Of a stretch of 52,420 nt of DNA, positions 18,014-27,760 are shown piece after piece. Numbering within the stretch: the first letter of the stretch is position 1; each line of letters starts with the position of its first letter. The notes beneath the pieces were generated by a model. That model saw only the letters and a program-made list of their open reading frames with translations. It was not told the DNA's origin and did no database searches. The translations under genes were made by a program, and so were the position numbers. Location of the stretch: the NCBI GenBank assembly GCA_016866385.1, contig VGMU01000013.1:1-52420 (forward strand), given 5' to 3'. The DNA is from Bacteroidota bacterium. GTDB taxonomy: Bacteria > Bacteroidota > Bacteroidia > Cytophagales > Cyclobacteriaceae.

Positions 18014-18895
18014 TCAGCTTCCTGAAAGTTTCTTGTTTTTTAACAGCTTAGCAAAGGGGACTAGGGAAGGGGTGGAACGGATGTACTCTTGATAGGCTTC
18101 TAAATGCCCCCATTTTTGCATACCTGAAGCTTCCAGAATCCTTACGCCACTGATGTAAACTAGTAGGAGGTATGTGAAAAGTGGAGAGATTAAGGTGACA
18201 TACTGCCAATTGGACAAGGAGGAAAAAGACATGATAGAAATCCCGGTCCACAAGACGATTTCCCCAAAGTAGTTTGGGTGCCTAGCGTACTTCCAAAGAC
18301 CAGATGTAATAAACAGTTCCTTATTTTCAGGGTTTTTTCGGAAGTTTGATTTTTGCCAGTCGGCACTAATCTCTATACTGAAACCGATCCCAAATACAAG
18401 CAACCCACCGTAAAAAAAGCCATTTTGAAGTACCCCATTTTGGCTTGCGATGGCTGTTAAGGCGCACATGGAACATAAACAAACCCACATCCCTTGTAAT
18501 GTCCAGGCCATAAAAAACCGAGTGGCAGCGGGCTTAATGTCTCTAAATCTTTTATCTTCTTTAGCACGATGAATTCTTAAGAATAAGAAGGTACCTAATC
18601 GGATAGCCCAAAGTGAGATGCAGGTGGCCACTAGCATGCTCGCGGTAATGAGATTGAGTGAAGAATAACTTTGATAGCTTACAAAGCTCACTATAAATAA
18701 GTAGGTGCAGCTTCCCGCGAGATCATAAAATTTTTCGGTTTGAAAAAAATAAGCAGGAATAAAGCAAATCCATTGAATGGCAAAGGCAATTAATACAGCT
18801 TTCTCTATCACTGGCAGCCCAGTCAACAGCGCAATGCCATATACCAGCATAAAGGCGATTAAGGCAAAAAATAGATTAAGTACTGCTTGCTTCAT
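18014..18895 (-). CDS. DUF1295 / steroid 5-alpha-reductase-like membrane enzyme
   Basis: The 293-residue protein has about seven membrane segments and the C-terminal signature LWKYARHPNYFGEIVLW (Arg205-His206-Pro207-Asn208-Tyr209) shared by DUF1295, steroid 5-alpha reductase and isoprenylcysteine methyltransferase families. The closing part is the typical SGVRILEASGMQKWG followed by YQEYIRSTPSLVPF. It likely uses NADPH or S-adenosylmethionine on a lipid in the inner membrane, but the substrate is unknown. It lies 188 bp downstream of the small membrane gene at 19084, with an inverted repeat between. Confidence 0.85.
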   Translation of the reverse strand: MKQAVLNLFFALIAFMLVYGIALLTGLPVIEKAVLIAFAIQWICFIPAYFFQTEKFYDLAGSCTYLFIVSFVSYQSYSSLNLITASMLVATCISLWAIRLGTFLFLRIHRAKEDKRFRDIKPAATRFFMAWTLQGMWVCLCSMCALTAIASQNGVLQNGFFYGGLLVFGIGFSIEISADWQKSNFRKNPENKELFITSGLWKYARHPNYFGEIVLWTGISIMSFSSLSNWQYVTLISPLFTYLLLVYISGVRILEASGMQKWGHLEAYQEYIRSTPSLVPFAKLLKNKKLSGS

Positions 18896-18918
18896 GGGAG
18901 TTCAAGAATTTCTAATAT

Positions 18919-18995
18919 GATTATCCGCAATCTCACCAGTAGCTTAAAATCTGTTTGAATTATTGCGGATAATCGTCGACAGTCGACAGTCCACA
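18919..18995. repeat. 13-bp perfect inverted repeat followed by three heptamers
   Basis: GATTATCCGCAAT at 18919-18931 is matched exactly by ATTGCGGATAATC at 18962-18974 (30-nt loop). Directly after the right arm come three 7-bp units: GTCGACA, GTCGACA, GTCCACA (18975-18995). It lies between two minus-strand genes, about 25 bp upstream of the 18014-18895 gene. Possible roles are an operator, an attenuator-like hairpin or a REP-type element. Confidence 0.75.
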
Positions 18996-19083
18996 GCTCA
19001 TCTAAATGAACTTCAAACCTTATATTTCTTTGGTTACTGGTGACAAATCAGATAATCAGAATTTATAAATGGCCATCAGATTG

Positions 19084-19353
19084 CTAACTCGAGTTTTTTA
19101 CTACTTGGTACATGAGAAATAAAACCAGATAAACCGCTAAATAGATGCGGTAGAAATTTCTTGTTTTAAGGTAAGTCGTATTCTTAGGATACATGTTGCC
19201 GAATAAAGCGAGGATCTCCTTTTTGAAAAGGGGCCTAATGTTTATTTTCCAATCCTCAGTTTGGTATACAATTTTCCGAAACTTACTTCGGTAATGGGTG
19301 CTTGGAATGCTCCAAAGGATCAACAGAAGGAATAATAGAAATGTAACAGTCAT
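19084..19353 (-). CDS. Small membrane protein with two hydrophobic segments
   Basis: The 89-residue protein has a hydrophobic segment at about 3-16, a central basic region, and a second hydrophobic segment near 67-84 (IYLAVYLVLFLMYQVV). It starts 33 bp after the stop of the cytochrome gene at 19387 on the same strand, so it may be the last gene of that operon. I do not recognise a family. Its clean two-segment pattern argues that it is real. Confidence 0.6.
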   Translation of the reverse strand: MTVTFLLFLLLILWSIPSTHYRSKFRKIVYQTEDWKINIRPLFKKEILALFGNMYPKNTTYLKTRNFYRIYLAVYLVLFLMYQVVKNSS

Positions 19354-19386
19354 TATTCAACTCGGTAGGTTTTACTCAATTTCCAA

Positions 19387-22116
19387 TCAAGGGGTTTTGC
19401 TTCCCAACTGATGGATCGTATTCTGTACCAACCCTTCTCGTTCGATGCCACGGCTATCTTTGACCTTGTAGGTAATTTCCATTCCCCAGGTGGGTTGGAT
19501 AGCTGGAATAGTCAGGTTGATCGTTTTGCCTGAAGCATCCAGCTCCGCTTTGGTGACTTGAAGGGTTTGCTCGTTGTGATGTTTGGAGCCATACTTTCTG
19601 GATCGAATCAGATCCCAGGTCTTAACGCTGTAGCTGGAAATTTTCTGTACAGCTTTTGCATCCAGCTTGTCTGTAAATGTCAGCTTCATCCCCGTGGTGG
19701 TGGCTGCGATTCCCACCGGAATCACCATCGGCTGATCTACCTTTCTGATTCGATACAGTCCTCCCAGCTGAGGCTGGGTAGACCCCCATGCCGACAGGCC
19801 AGCCAGGTACAATTGTCCATCCCCAGGATTAAATCTGCCTCGCATCACACCCGTGGAAAATCTTGGGATGGGCAACTCAAAAATTCCTCCCTGAACTTGA
19901 TCTCCAATTTTTTCAAAAGGAACCACAAACACTTTTCCATAGCCATAAGACAGATTTAGGAGTTTTCCATTGAGCGCGCCCCATTTCTGACTCTCCACCC
20001 AAAGCAGCTCGGAGGGAGATTGATCTCGATCCCGCTCCACCCATACCAGTGGCTGCTCCATTCCTGCCTCAGTACTATCTTTTGGAGGCTTAAAGCTGAA
20101 CATATTTCCATAAAACTCTCCTTTTTTCACCCAGTTGATCCGATTCATAGGATTCCAGTGGCCTTCCTGATCGGTGACGATAAAGGTGCCATCAGGATTG
20201 ATACAGACCCCGTTTGCAGCCCTGAATCCTGTAGCAACGATTTCAGTTTGCTGTCCGTCTTTGCTGACTTTGATCAAGGTGCCGTGCTGCGGCACTAGGG
20301 CTTCTCGAGCATGTCGAGCGCTTTTGGCATAGTAGAAATTTCCTTCTTTATCTACCTGCAGACCCATGGCGAACTCGTGAAAATGGTCGGTCACCTGATG
20401 GTCAGAGTTGAAGGCTTGATAGAAATCCGTCTCCCGATCTCCATTCAAATCATGTAATTTGACCAGCTGGTCCCGGCAGGTGACGAAAATTTGTTCATTC
20501 ACCACCTTGATGCCCAAGGGCTGGAAAAGCCCCGAGGCGATTCGCTGCCAGGTGAGTTTCCCTGTATTTTGGGTAAATCCTTCTACCAACCAAACATCCC
20601 CATCTGTGGAGCAGATGACCCCTTTGTTGGGATCTTTGAAAAAATCTAAGCCACTGAGTCTAAATTGATTTTTCCAAGGGCTATCAAAAGGAGGGTTCAT
20701 CAGGTCTACCTGAAAAGGTCCTTCCTGTGTGCCCATGGTGACCTGGGAACTTAATTTTTTAGGAAACCGTGATGGTCCTCCCGCAGTCATGGCTACCAAG
20801 GATGCCGGGGGAGCTGAACTTTTAGCGTAATCTGTAAGGCCCTTCGTACCGGCGTTTGCAATTAGAATTTTGACTTGCACTGGAGCAGAAGGCATTGTTT
20901 CCATGACCATAAAGCCATTTTCCTTTTTCAATACTGCCCCTTTTCCAATTAGAGCAACCGCGGTTTTATCCGGAGTAACCCGCATTTTCAAAGGTTTAGC
21001 TGTTGGACTTAGGTTTAGAGTTCTGGTAAAAACCGGTTGATTCTGCCAGCTTTCCATACCAAAAGATTCGAGCACTTTGGTACTTCCTACGGTATAGGAA
21101 AGAATTACCTGATCTTTAAATTGATAGAGTCCTTGGTACTGTGCCCAGGTGCGGGGAAGCGGGCCAAACTTCCGCTTGTCACGAGCCTGGAATCGTGGAT
21201 CCTCAAATTTTCCATTGACCGGATTTGCCCAACCTGGCCCAACGGGATTCTCAAAATGAAGATTGCCTACTGTTCTGGGGGAAATATTGTGTTTCCCGTT
21301 AAAAAGAATCGCATCCCAATCAATAAACCCTTCCCCGGTCCAGGCTCCTGCCACCCGCATCAGGTCATGGTCAAACATCATCCAGGCCTTGCCCGCTGCC
21401 ACGCCACCAACACCCTGATCCACCCTCACCGCAATTCCTTTGTAGGCAAAGTTGGCATCGACTAAATTCTCGTCAGCAAGGGGAGAGGGACCTTTGGATT
21501 GCTCCCGTTCCGGGGCATCTTTACCGACCAGCTCATAGGTGTTGATCAGAAAGTTGCCATAATCCATTTCTGCCCAGGGCTTAAATTCTTTCGGGGCAGG
21601 CCCTTTGTTGCTACCGGAAGGCAACCCTGCCAGGTAAGTGGAATCGATTTCAAAAAACTGTCCCGGATTTTTTTCTTTGAGGTAGGTTTCTCTCAAGTAA
21701 TTGATGATGTCATATTTCTCCACAGGGGTAAGGTGAACTTGTGGAGGCATGGAGCCGTAGCCTCTGGTAAGCACTTGATAGATCGAGTAGGGGTCATTCC
21801 CAAGGTTGAAGGTGTCCTCCCAAAATTTGAAGGCAGTGGGTATAGATCCAAGTTGATCCGGATTTCCATGGCAATTGAAGCAGACATTGTTGTAAATATG
21901 TTCGCCCGTACGGATGGATTCATCGAATCGGTCATCTAGCGCAGTCAGTAGCCCCTTGTGATCAAGGTCTTTTTCGTAGTCTGGCAATTCTGATTCTTGA
22001 AGAATAAAGGAGCCCGAACTAGCCAATTCGGAATCAGTTGAACTGGGTTTGCAGCTAAAATTCAGAAGTGCTGCAAGCAGAAAATAAACTCCTAGTCGAA
22101 TCCTATACATTTCCAT
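19387..22116 (-). CDS. Lipoprotein c-type cytochrome with DUF6797 and a beta-propeller domain
   Basis: The 909-residue protein has a lipoprotein signal (Cys22), a heme c motif VCFNCHG (Cys79, Cys82, His83), and then a DUF6797-like part (ENPVGPGWANPVNGK near 280-300). A propeller similar to those in glucose/sorbosone or PQQ-type dehydrogenases follows (GVICSTDGDVWLVEGF through the region with NGVCINPDGTFIVTDQEG), ending in a beta-sandwich. By family it is an extracytoplasmic redox protein, possibly carbohydrate-linked. It follows the DUF1501 gene by 42 bp, third in a minus-strand operon with PSD1 and DUF1501. Such trios are familiar from Planctomycetes and Verrucomicrobia. Confidence 0.8.
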   Translation of the reverse strand: MEMYRIRLGVYFLLAALLNFSCKPSSTDSELASSGSFILQESELPDYEKDLDHKGLLTALDDRFDESIRTGEHIYNNVCFNCHGNPDQLGSIPTAFKFWEDTFNLGNDPYSIYQVLTRGYGSMPPQVHLTPVEKYDIINYLRETYLKEKNPGQFFEIDSTYLAGLPSGSNKGPAPKEFKPWAEMDYGNFLINTYELVGKDAPEREQSKGPSPLADENLVDANFAYKGIAVRVDQGVGGVAAGKAWMMFDHDLMRVAGAWTGEGFIDWDAILFNGKHNISPRTVGNLHFENPVGPGWANPVNGKFEDPRFQARDKRKFGPLPRTWAQYQGLYQFKDQVILSYTVGSTKVLESFGMESWQNQPVFTRTLNLSPTAKPLKMRVTPDKTAVALIGKGAVLKKENGFMVMETMPSAPVQVKILIANAGTKGLTDYAKSSAPPASLVAMTAGGPSRFPKKLSSQVTMGTQEGPFQVDLMNPPFDSPWKNQFRLSGLDFFKDPNKGVICSTDGDVWLVEGFTQNTGKLTWQRIASGLFQPLGIKVVNEQIFVTCRDQLVKLHDLNGDRETDFYQAFNSDHQVTDHFHEFAMGLQVDKEGNFYYAKSARHAREALVPQHGTLIKVSKDGQQTEIVATGFRAANGVCINPDGTFIVTDQEGHWNPMNRINWVKKGEFYGNMFSFKPPKDSTEAGMEQPLVWVERDRDQSPSELLWVESQKWGALNGKLLNLSYGYGKVFVVPFEKIGDQVQGGIFELPIPRFSTGVMRGRFNPGDGQLYLAGLSAWGSTQPQLGGLYRIRKVDQPMVIPVGIAATTTGMKLTFTDKLDAKAVQKISSYSVKTWDLIRSRKYGSKHHNEQTLQVTKAELDASGKTINLTIPAIQPTWGMEITYKVKDSRGIEREGLVQNTIHQLGSKTP

Positions 22117-22158
22117 GGGGAGGTTTTTTTGGGTATTGGGTGTGCCGTTAAGGTGAAA

Positions 22159-23586
22159 TCAACTTTTTGCTAATAATCCATATTCAACCTTACCATGCCC
22201 ATCTGGGGTGGTGTAAAATGGCCTTTTTTCAATTTCATAATTTTTGTCCGAAGGAATCCCTAAAGCATGGTACACCGTTTGGTGAATGCTCGCGATTTTG
22301 ATTGGATTTTCGATGGTTTTGCAGGGGCGTTCATCGGCTGTTTTGCCAAAAACATGGCCACGCTTGATGCCTCCGCCAAACATCAGGATGGAGCAACCGT
22401 CAGTGAAATGGCGGTGCATGCCATAATTTTTGAGGTCATTAATGATATCGGGAACCTCTACCTGATCTTGAACTTTAAGATCTGGCCTTCCTTCCATCAG
22501 CATATCCCTGCTGAATTCACTCGCCACAATCACGAGGGTCCGCTCAAGTTTCCCGCTCTGATCCAGGTCTTTGATCAATTGTGCGATGGGACTATCGATT
22601 AGTTTTTTCATGTCTTTCAGTCGGGTATGCCCGTTATCATGGGTATCCCAGCCAAAGAAGGGTTCATATTCACTCGTCACGGTAATGTATCTCGCACCTT
22701 GATCAATCAAGCGTTTGGCGAGTAGACAGCCAAGTCCAAATCGGCCAGTATTGTATTTGGCATAGCTTTCTTTGGGTTCCAGACTGAGATCAAATGCCTT
22801 TGCCTCTGGAGAATTAAGTAAGATGTACGCCTGCTCCATGGATTGCTTGAGCGATTCCTTTTGGTATTCAGAACCAAATTCTCCCACGGGACCAGCAGCA
22901 ATCAGGTCATTGTAGAGCTTATTTCTACTTTCAAATCGTTTGTAGTCCATTCCAACAGGAGGTCTCACGGCTTCCAATCCCGCCGAAGGATCAGGAATCA
23001 AAAATGGACCATAGTTGGAACCTAAAAATCCAGCAGAGTGAAATGCTTTTAGCTCTTCTGCTTCGCCAACAGTAAACCGCTGCCCAATGTTGATGAAGGG
23101 CGGAATCACTGAATTCAGCGCGCCTTTTTCCTTTGCAATCCAACTTCCTAGATGGGGCACCACCACCGATTGCGGTGGCTCGTAACAGGTATGGAAATGG
23201 TATTGGTGTCGGGTATGCAAGATATGTCCCAGATCTGCTGCCTGATAGGAGCGGATCAACGTGCCTTTATCTAGGACCGAAGCAATATTTTCAAGTCCTT
23301 CAGAAAACTGTATACCATCCAGTTTGGTCGGGATCGCAGGAAAGGTACTGAGCACCTCCTTCGCTTCCATTCCTTTGCGGAAAGCAGTGTGTTTTTTGGG
23401 GTCAAAAGTCTCCGTATGTGCCATCCCACCTGCCATAAATAATAAAATTACGGAATCAGCGGTAGCGGGAATTTTAGTTTCACAGGAAGACAGCAAACCT
23501 GCCAGAGGAGCACCCATACCCAAAGTAGCCAGGGTGGCTGCGCTGGTTTTTTTCAGGAATTCGCGTCGGTTTTGCAGGGTTTTCAT
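22159..23586 (-). CDS. Tat-exported DUF1501 protein (sulfatase-fold)
   Basis: The 475-residue protein has an N-terminal twin-arginine signal (NRREFLKKTSAATLATLGM) and a DUF1501 domain: AVILLFMAGG-like opening, GGMAHTETFDPK at about 53-64, GRFGLGCLLAKRLIDQGARY and WDTHDNGHTRLKDMKKL, which hold metal-ligand-type Asp and His. Members have an alkaline-phosphatase/sulfatase fold but lack a proven reaction. It lies between the PSD1 gene (52 bp upstream) and the cytochrome gene (42 bp downstream) on the same strand. It probably acts in the periplasm with its PSD1 partner. Confidence 0.85.
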   Translation of the reverse strand: MKTLQNRREFLKKTSAATLATLGMGAPLAGLLSSCETKIPATADSVILLFMAGGMAHTETFDPKKHTAFRKGMEAKEVLSTFPAIPTKLDGIQFSEGLENIASVLDKGTLIRSYQAADLGHILHTRHQYHFHTCYEPPQSVVVPHLGSWIAKEKGALNSVIPPFINIGQRFTVGEAEELKAFHSAGFLGSNYGPFLIPDPSAGLEAVRPPVGMDYKRFESRNKLYNDLIAAGPVGEFGSEYQKESLKQSMEQAYILLNSPEAKAFDLSLEPKESYAKYNTGRFGLGCLLAKRLIDQGARYITVTSEYEPFFGWDTHDNGHTRLKDMKKLIDSPIAQLIKDLDQSGKLERTLVIVASEFSRDMLMEGRPDLKVQDQVEVPDIINDLKNYGMHRHFTDGCSILMFGGGIKRGHVFGKTADERPCKTIENPIKIASIHQTVYHALGIPSDKNYEIEKRPFYTTPDGHGKVEYGLLAKS

Positions 23587-23638
23587 GACTCTTGAAATTT
23601 TTATTTTGCGATGCAGGACAGCCTAGGAGCTCCTGTTT

Positions 23639-26131
23639 TTAATAGATGAGTTGGAATTCGGGCAACATAATTACTACCCACAATAAATCTTGAACAGCCG
23701 CTGCCTTCGGTTTTGCGCCGAGCACTTTCCTCGCCACTTCTAGCTCCCTGGGGTTCGGCTTTCGAAGTAATGCTTTGGCAAACAATTGTTCCGCCAGGAC
23801 TTTCGGATCACCAAATGCGCTTGCCCATTTTTCCCCTCCTTTGACGAGTGAATTATTCAATTTTTCTCCATTGCTGAGCTCCAAGGCTTGAAGCAAGTTG
23901 GCCTGAGAGTCCCTACTGACGGAGACTATTTCCCGATTTGGGCGGCCTAGGGATTTTAGGAATTCATTGTTGGCCACCAAGGAGGCTCGCGCAAATCCCA
24001 AATTAGATTTAGCCTCAGGGATCAATTGGTAAGGGCGGAATTTCACTTCCACTGAATCAAATAAGGGTGCGGAAATTTCAGAAACCGCATCGGAAAATTG
24101 TTCTGCGGTGATTCTTCTTCTGACCATTCCCTGAAACTTGAAATCCTCAGCCATGAGTTTGTCTGCGGATGAAACGGACACCGAGGGGCTCTGATAGATT
24201 TTGGAGCTGGTAATTTGAAAAATCAGGCGCTTGATGTCGTAGCCATTTTCCACAAAATCTACGGCCATCCAATCAATCAAATCTTGGCTCCAAGGAAGAT
24301 TGTCCATCTCGTCCACAGGTTCTACAATTCCCCTTCCCATCAGCTGCCTCCACACTTTATTGACTAGGGTCCGGTACATCCTTCCATTGGCAGGCTGAAC
24401 AAGTTGATCGGCAAGCTGCCGTAATTTTTCTGCCTTGGTGGCGAGCGAATCGATATCGCCGAGTTCTTCCCACAGGATTTTGGTTTTGGCCATTTTGCCA
24501 GTAGGGATTTCACAACGATTTACTTCCAGGGTAGAATCGGCAAAAATATTTGCGAAGGCATAGGCCTGCTCGAGCTTCCAGTCATTGATAAAGCTATCAT
24601 GGCAGGAAGCACACTTGAGGTTTAGGCCTAGGATAACTTGCCCCACATTTTGAGCAGCCTGCAATTCCGTTCGCTGGGAAGCATTGATTGTTCCGCGCCA
24701 ACGGATGCCTTCAATAAATCCCTTTGATTTTTCGGAAGGATTCAGCAGTTCTTTGATAAACTGATTGTAGGGCTTGTTGTCTCGAATAGCCGTATAAAGC
24801 CAATCGGAGATAGCAAACCGTCCTCCAGTGATGTATCCCGTGCCGGTGTAGTCATTTCGTAGGTTGTCGTTCCAAAAAGTCATCCAATGCTGGGCATAAT
24901 CATCGGTTCTATCCAGAAGTTTCTGGATTTCTATTTCCCGTTTCTGAGGGTTACGATCAGCTTGGAAGGATGCCAGTTCCTTCGGGGTAGGCAAGAGCCC
25001 AATGATGTCTAAATAAATTCTTCGTAGAAAGGTGCGGTCATCGACAGGACTGCCAAAGCTGAGTTGATTTTCTTGAAAGTATTTATTTACGAGCCGATCA
25101 ATGGGATGTTCAAGCCCAGGTTGTATTGGAGGAAGTTCGGGCTTTCTTGGAGCCAGGGCCGCTACCCGATAGACGGATTGTTGAGCTACTCCTTCCGGCC
25201 AAGGTGCTCCTTTTTCGATCCAAAGTGTTAGCAGTTGAATTTCTTCTGCTTTGAGTAATTTGCCCTTGGCAGGCATGACCTCTTTGTGGTTTTTGGAAAG
25301 GGAAATTCTCCGGATCAGCTCACTTTCTCCAGGCTTTCCTGGAACGATAATCTGTCCATTTTCTCCCCCGGCAAAGACATATTCTTTTTCATCCAATCGC
25401 AATTCCCCTTCAATTTTTGCTCCTGAGTGACATTTGTAACAATTATGAGCCAGTACCGACCGCACATTTGTGACAAGTTGAATTTCTTTTTCTACAGAAA
25501 GATCGGAGGCGAATGAAGCAAGGTTGATTGTTACGCTTTCAGGTGCTTCCGTTTCTTCATCCCAGGAGGGAATAATTTCCGTCAAAAAGTCCTCTCCATG
25601 GGTAAGTGAGGCACCCAAATGTCCAGCGATTCCGATTCCCAATCCAGAAGTAAAAAGAAGCATCCGGTAAATCATTTGAGTGGAAGGCAGGGATTGCTGG
25701 CTTGTCTTCCTTGAAAAATAAAGGAGAACCACAGCCAATCCTGAAGTGATAAATCCGATTAGTTGGTGTAGATCGAAGGTTTCTCCGCTTATGCCCTCAC
25801 TACTGGCATGGAGCCAACCAAAAAGGGCAGACAGTAGAGTGCTTATCGATCCAACTAAGACGAGCAGTTGGATGGCAGGACGGAACTTGGAATTGAAATC
25901 TTTAAGGGTAAACAGCTCGAGAAAGCCTGCAAAAATCAGGAGGGAAATCGGGAAATGAACTACCATGGGATGCAAACGGCCAAAAAATTGCCACAGCCAG
26001 AAATCTGTAGGGGTGTCTGATCCTACAGTCTCTGCTAAAGCCGAAATGACAGGCATCATTACGCCAATAGTGGCCATTGTCCACTTCAAGGGGTAGAATA
26101 GGTTGTTTGAAGAACTGACCTTAGGTTTCAT
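23639..26131 (-). CDS. PSD1-type cytochrome: membrane domain, heme c domain, DUF1549 and DUF1553
   Basis: The 830-residue protein has an N-terminal membrane domain of about four or five segments, with DUF2231-like FGRLHPMVVHFPISLLIF near 50-67. A planctomycete cytochrome c domain follows (HNCYKCHSG, Cys231, Cys234, His235), then a DUF1549 region (PIDRLVNKYFQ and RRIYLDIIGLLPT from about 343) holding a second CASCH (507-511), and a DUF1553 region to the end. It is the first gene of the minus-strand operon with DUF1501 and the DUF6797 cytochrome. The family often sits with sulfatases and carbohydrate-degrading genes; no reaction is proven. The start ATG at 26131 keeps the membrane domain. Confidence 0.87.
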   Translation of the reverse strand: MKPKVSSSNNLFYPLKWTMATIGVMMPVISALAETVGSDTPTDFWLWQFFGRLHPMVVHFPISLLIFAGFLELFTLKDFNSKFRPAIQLLVLVGSISTLLSALFGWLHASSEGISGETFDLHQLIGFITSGLAVVLLYFSRKTSQQSLPSTQMIYRMLLFTSGLGIGIAGHLGASLTHGEDFLTEIIPSWDEETEAPESVTINLASFASDLSVEKEIQLVTNVRSVLAHNCYKCHSGAKIEGELRLDEKEYVFAGGENGQIIVPGKPGESELIRRISLSKNHKEVMPAKGKLLKAEEIQLLTLWIEKGAPWPEGVAQQSVYRVAALAPRKPELPPIQPGLEHPIDRLVNKYFQENQLSFGSPVDDRTFLRRIYLDIIGLLPTPKELASFQADRNPQKREIEIQKLLDRTDDYAQHWMTFWNDNLRNDYTGTGYITGGRFAISDWLYTAIRDNKPYNQFIKELLNPSEKSKGFIEGIRWRGTINASQRTELQAAQNVGQVILGLNLKCASCHDSFINDWKLEQAYAFANIFADSTLEVNRCEIPTGKMAKTKILWEELGDIDSLATKAEKLRQLADQLVQPANGRMYRTLVNKVWRQLMGRGIVEPVDEMDNLPWSQDLIDWMAVDFVENGYDIKRLIFQITSSKIYQSPSVSVSSADKLMAEDFKFQGMVRRRITAEQFSDAVSEISAPLFDSVEVKFRPYQLIPEAKSNLGFARASLVANNEFLKSLGRPNREIVSVSRDSQANLLQALELSNGEKLNNSLVKGGEKWASAFGDPKVLAEQLFAKALLRKPNPRELEVARKVLGAKPKAAAVQDLLWVVIMLPEFQLIY

Positions 26132-26392
26132 CTAGTTAAAATCTAAGTTAAGATACAAAATATCGTATTTCTAGCTAATTCTAGCGGTATAAAAATTCAG
26201 GTAACTCGTAGACGGACAAGAGTATGCGGTTTGCAGACCTCTTTCTTAATCTTCAACCCTTATTTTCTTTTGATTCTAAAACCACAACTGTGACTGAGTC
26301 TTTGCAAAATCAATAGTTATCTGTTAGTTTAGTTCAGAACTGGTTGTACTGATTTTTACAATCCACAAACAGGGCAACTACGGCATAATTTA

Positions 26393-27760
26393 ATGGGTAA
26401 AATTCTCCTTTCACTTCTTTTTTTTAACCTGACGTTTTCAGTTTTTTCGCAGGATAAAAAGCCGAACATCATCTTTATTCTTACGGACGATCACCGTTGG
26501 GATGCGCTGGGTTTTGCAGGAAACACCATGATTCGAACTCCTGAAATGGACCGAATGGCGAAAGAGGGGATTTACTATGAAAATGCTTTTGTAACGACAC
26601 CTATCTGTGCCGCAAGCAGGGCGAGTATTCTCACTGGACTGTATGAGCGAACCCATGGCTATACTTTTGGGCAAGGAGATATTCAAGAGGCCTACGTCAC
26701 ACAATCCTACCCAGTAAAGCTCAGGGAAGCAGGATATACGACGGGGTTTTTTGGAAAGTTTGGCATCAATTACCCTGAATTTGCGAAGCTATTTGATGCA
26801 GGGGAGGAATATGACCGTAACAATTTGTTTACTGATCGGAGAGGGTATTTTTTCAAAAAAATCAAAGAGGACACGGTACACCTCAGCCGATATACCAGTC
26901 AACAAGCGATCGATTTTATAGCGAATACGCCTGCTGAGAGGCCCTTTATGTTATCCTTAAGTTTTTCAGCTCCACATGCGCATGATGGTGCGGAATTGCA
27001 GTATTTCTGGTCTTCAGCATACGATACCCTGTACCAAAATCTGGTAGTCCCTGATCCCTTGCTAAAGGAAGACAAGTACTTTCAAGAGCTACCGGAATAC
27101 ATCCGAACTGGTGAAAATCGGACCCGATGGCACTGGCGCTTTGATACGCCAGAAAAGTACCAGCGTAGCGTAAAAGGGTATTTTAGAATGATTTCTGAAG
27201 TAGATGCTGAAATCGGGAAGATCCGAAAAGCCTTGGAATTAAAAGGAATTGCTAAAAATACGGTCATCATTTTGATGGGAGACAATGGGTATTTTCTAGG
27301 CGAAAGGCAGCTTGCAGGGAAGTGGCTGATGTACGATAACTCCTTAAGAGTGCCGCTTATTCTATACGATCCAAGGCAAATTGGAGGAGAGAGAAATACT
27401 GGTTTTGCGCTGAATATAGACATCCCATCTACCATTCTTGATCTTGCTGGGATAACAGCCCCCAAATCCTGGCAGGGAACTAGCCTGCGATCCAACACAC
27501 TGGCCGAGCGAAAAGATTTTCTATCCGAACATCTGTGGCAAGTGGACATTATTGCTCCAAGTGAAGCGATTCGAACGGAGAGATGGAAGTATTTACGCTA
27601 CATCAATGATCCACAGCAGGAAGAACTGTATGACTTGGTGCTAGACCCAATGGAAACCAATAATTTAGTGACAGATCCTTTGCACCAAGAGATTCTTGAG
27701 GAACTTCGAACAAAAATGGAGCAAAAAATTGCTGCTTACCTAAAGGCTAAAATCCAATGA
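26393..27760 (+). CDS. Secreted type I sulfatase
   Basis: The 455-residue protein has a signal peptide (MGKILLSLLFFNLTFSVFSQ) followed by the metal site NIIFILTDDHRWD (Asp32, Asp33). The sulfatase signature ICAASRASILTG has Cys72, the residue expected to become formylglycine. The motif is C-x-A-x-R rather than the commoner C-x-P-x-R, a variant also found in active sulfatases. It probably removes sulfate from a sulfated sugar outside the cytoplasm. It is divergent from the PSD1 operon, with a 261-bp shared upstream region, which suggests joint control. Its 3' end overlaps the broken DUF3179 gene by 25 bp. Confidence 0.88.
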   Translation: MGKILLSLLFFNLTFSVFSQDKKPNIIFILTDDHRWDALGFAGNTMIRTPEMDRMAKEGIYYENAFVTTPICAASRASILTGLYERTHGYTFGQGDIQEAYVTQSYPVKLREAGYTTGFFGKFGINYPEFAKLFDAGEEYDRNNLFTDRRGYFFKKIKEDTVHLSRYTSQQAIDFIANTPAERPFMLSLSFSAPHAHDGAELQYFWSSAYDTLYQNLVVPDPLLKEDKYFQELPEYIRTGENRTRWHWRFDTPEKYQRSVKGYFRMISEVDAEIGKIRKALELKGIAKNTVIILMGDNGYFLGERQLAGKWLMYDNSLRVPLILYDPRQIGGERNTGFALNIDIPSTILDLAGITAPKSWQGTSLRSNTLAERKDFLSEHLWQVDIIAPSEAIRTERWKYLRYINDPQQEELYDLVLDPMETNNLVTDPLHQEILEELRTKMEQKIAAYLKAKIQ

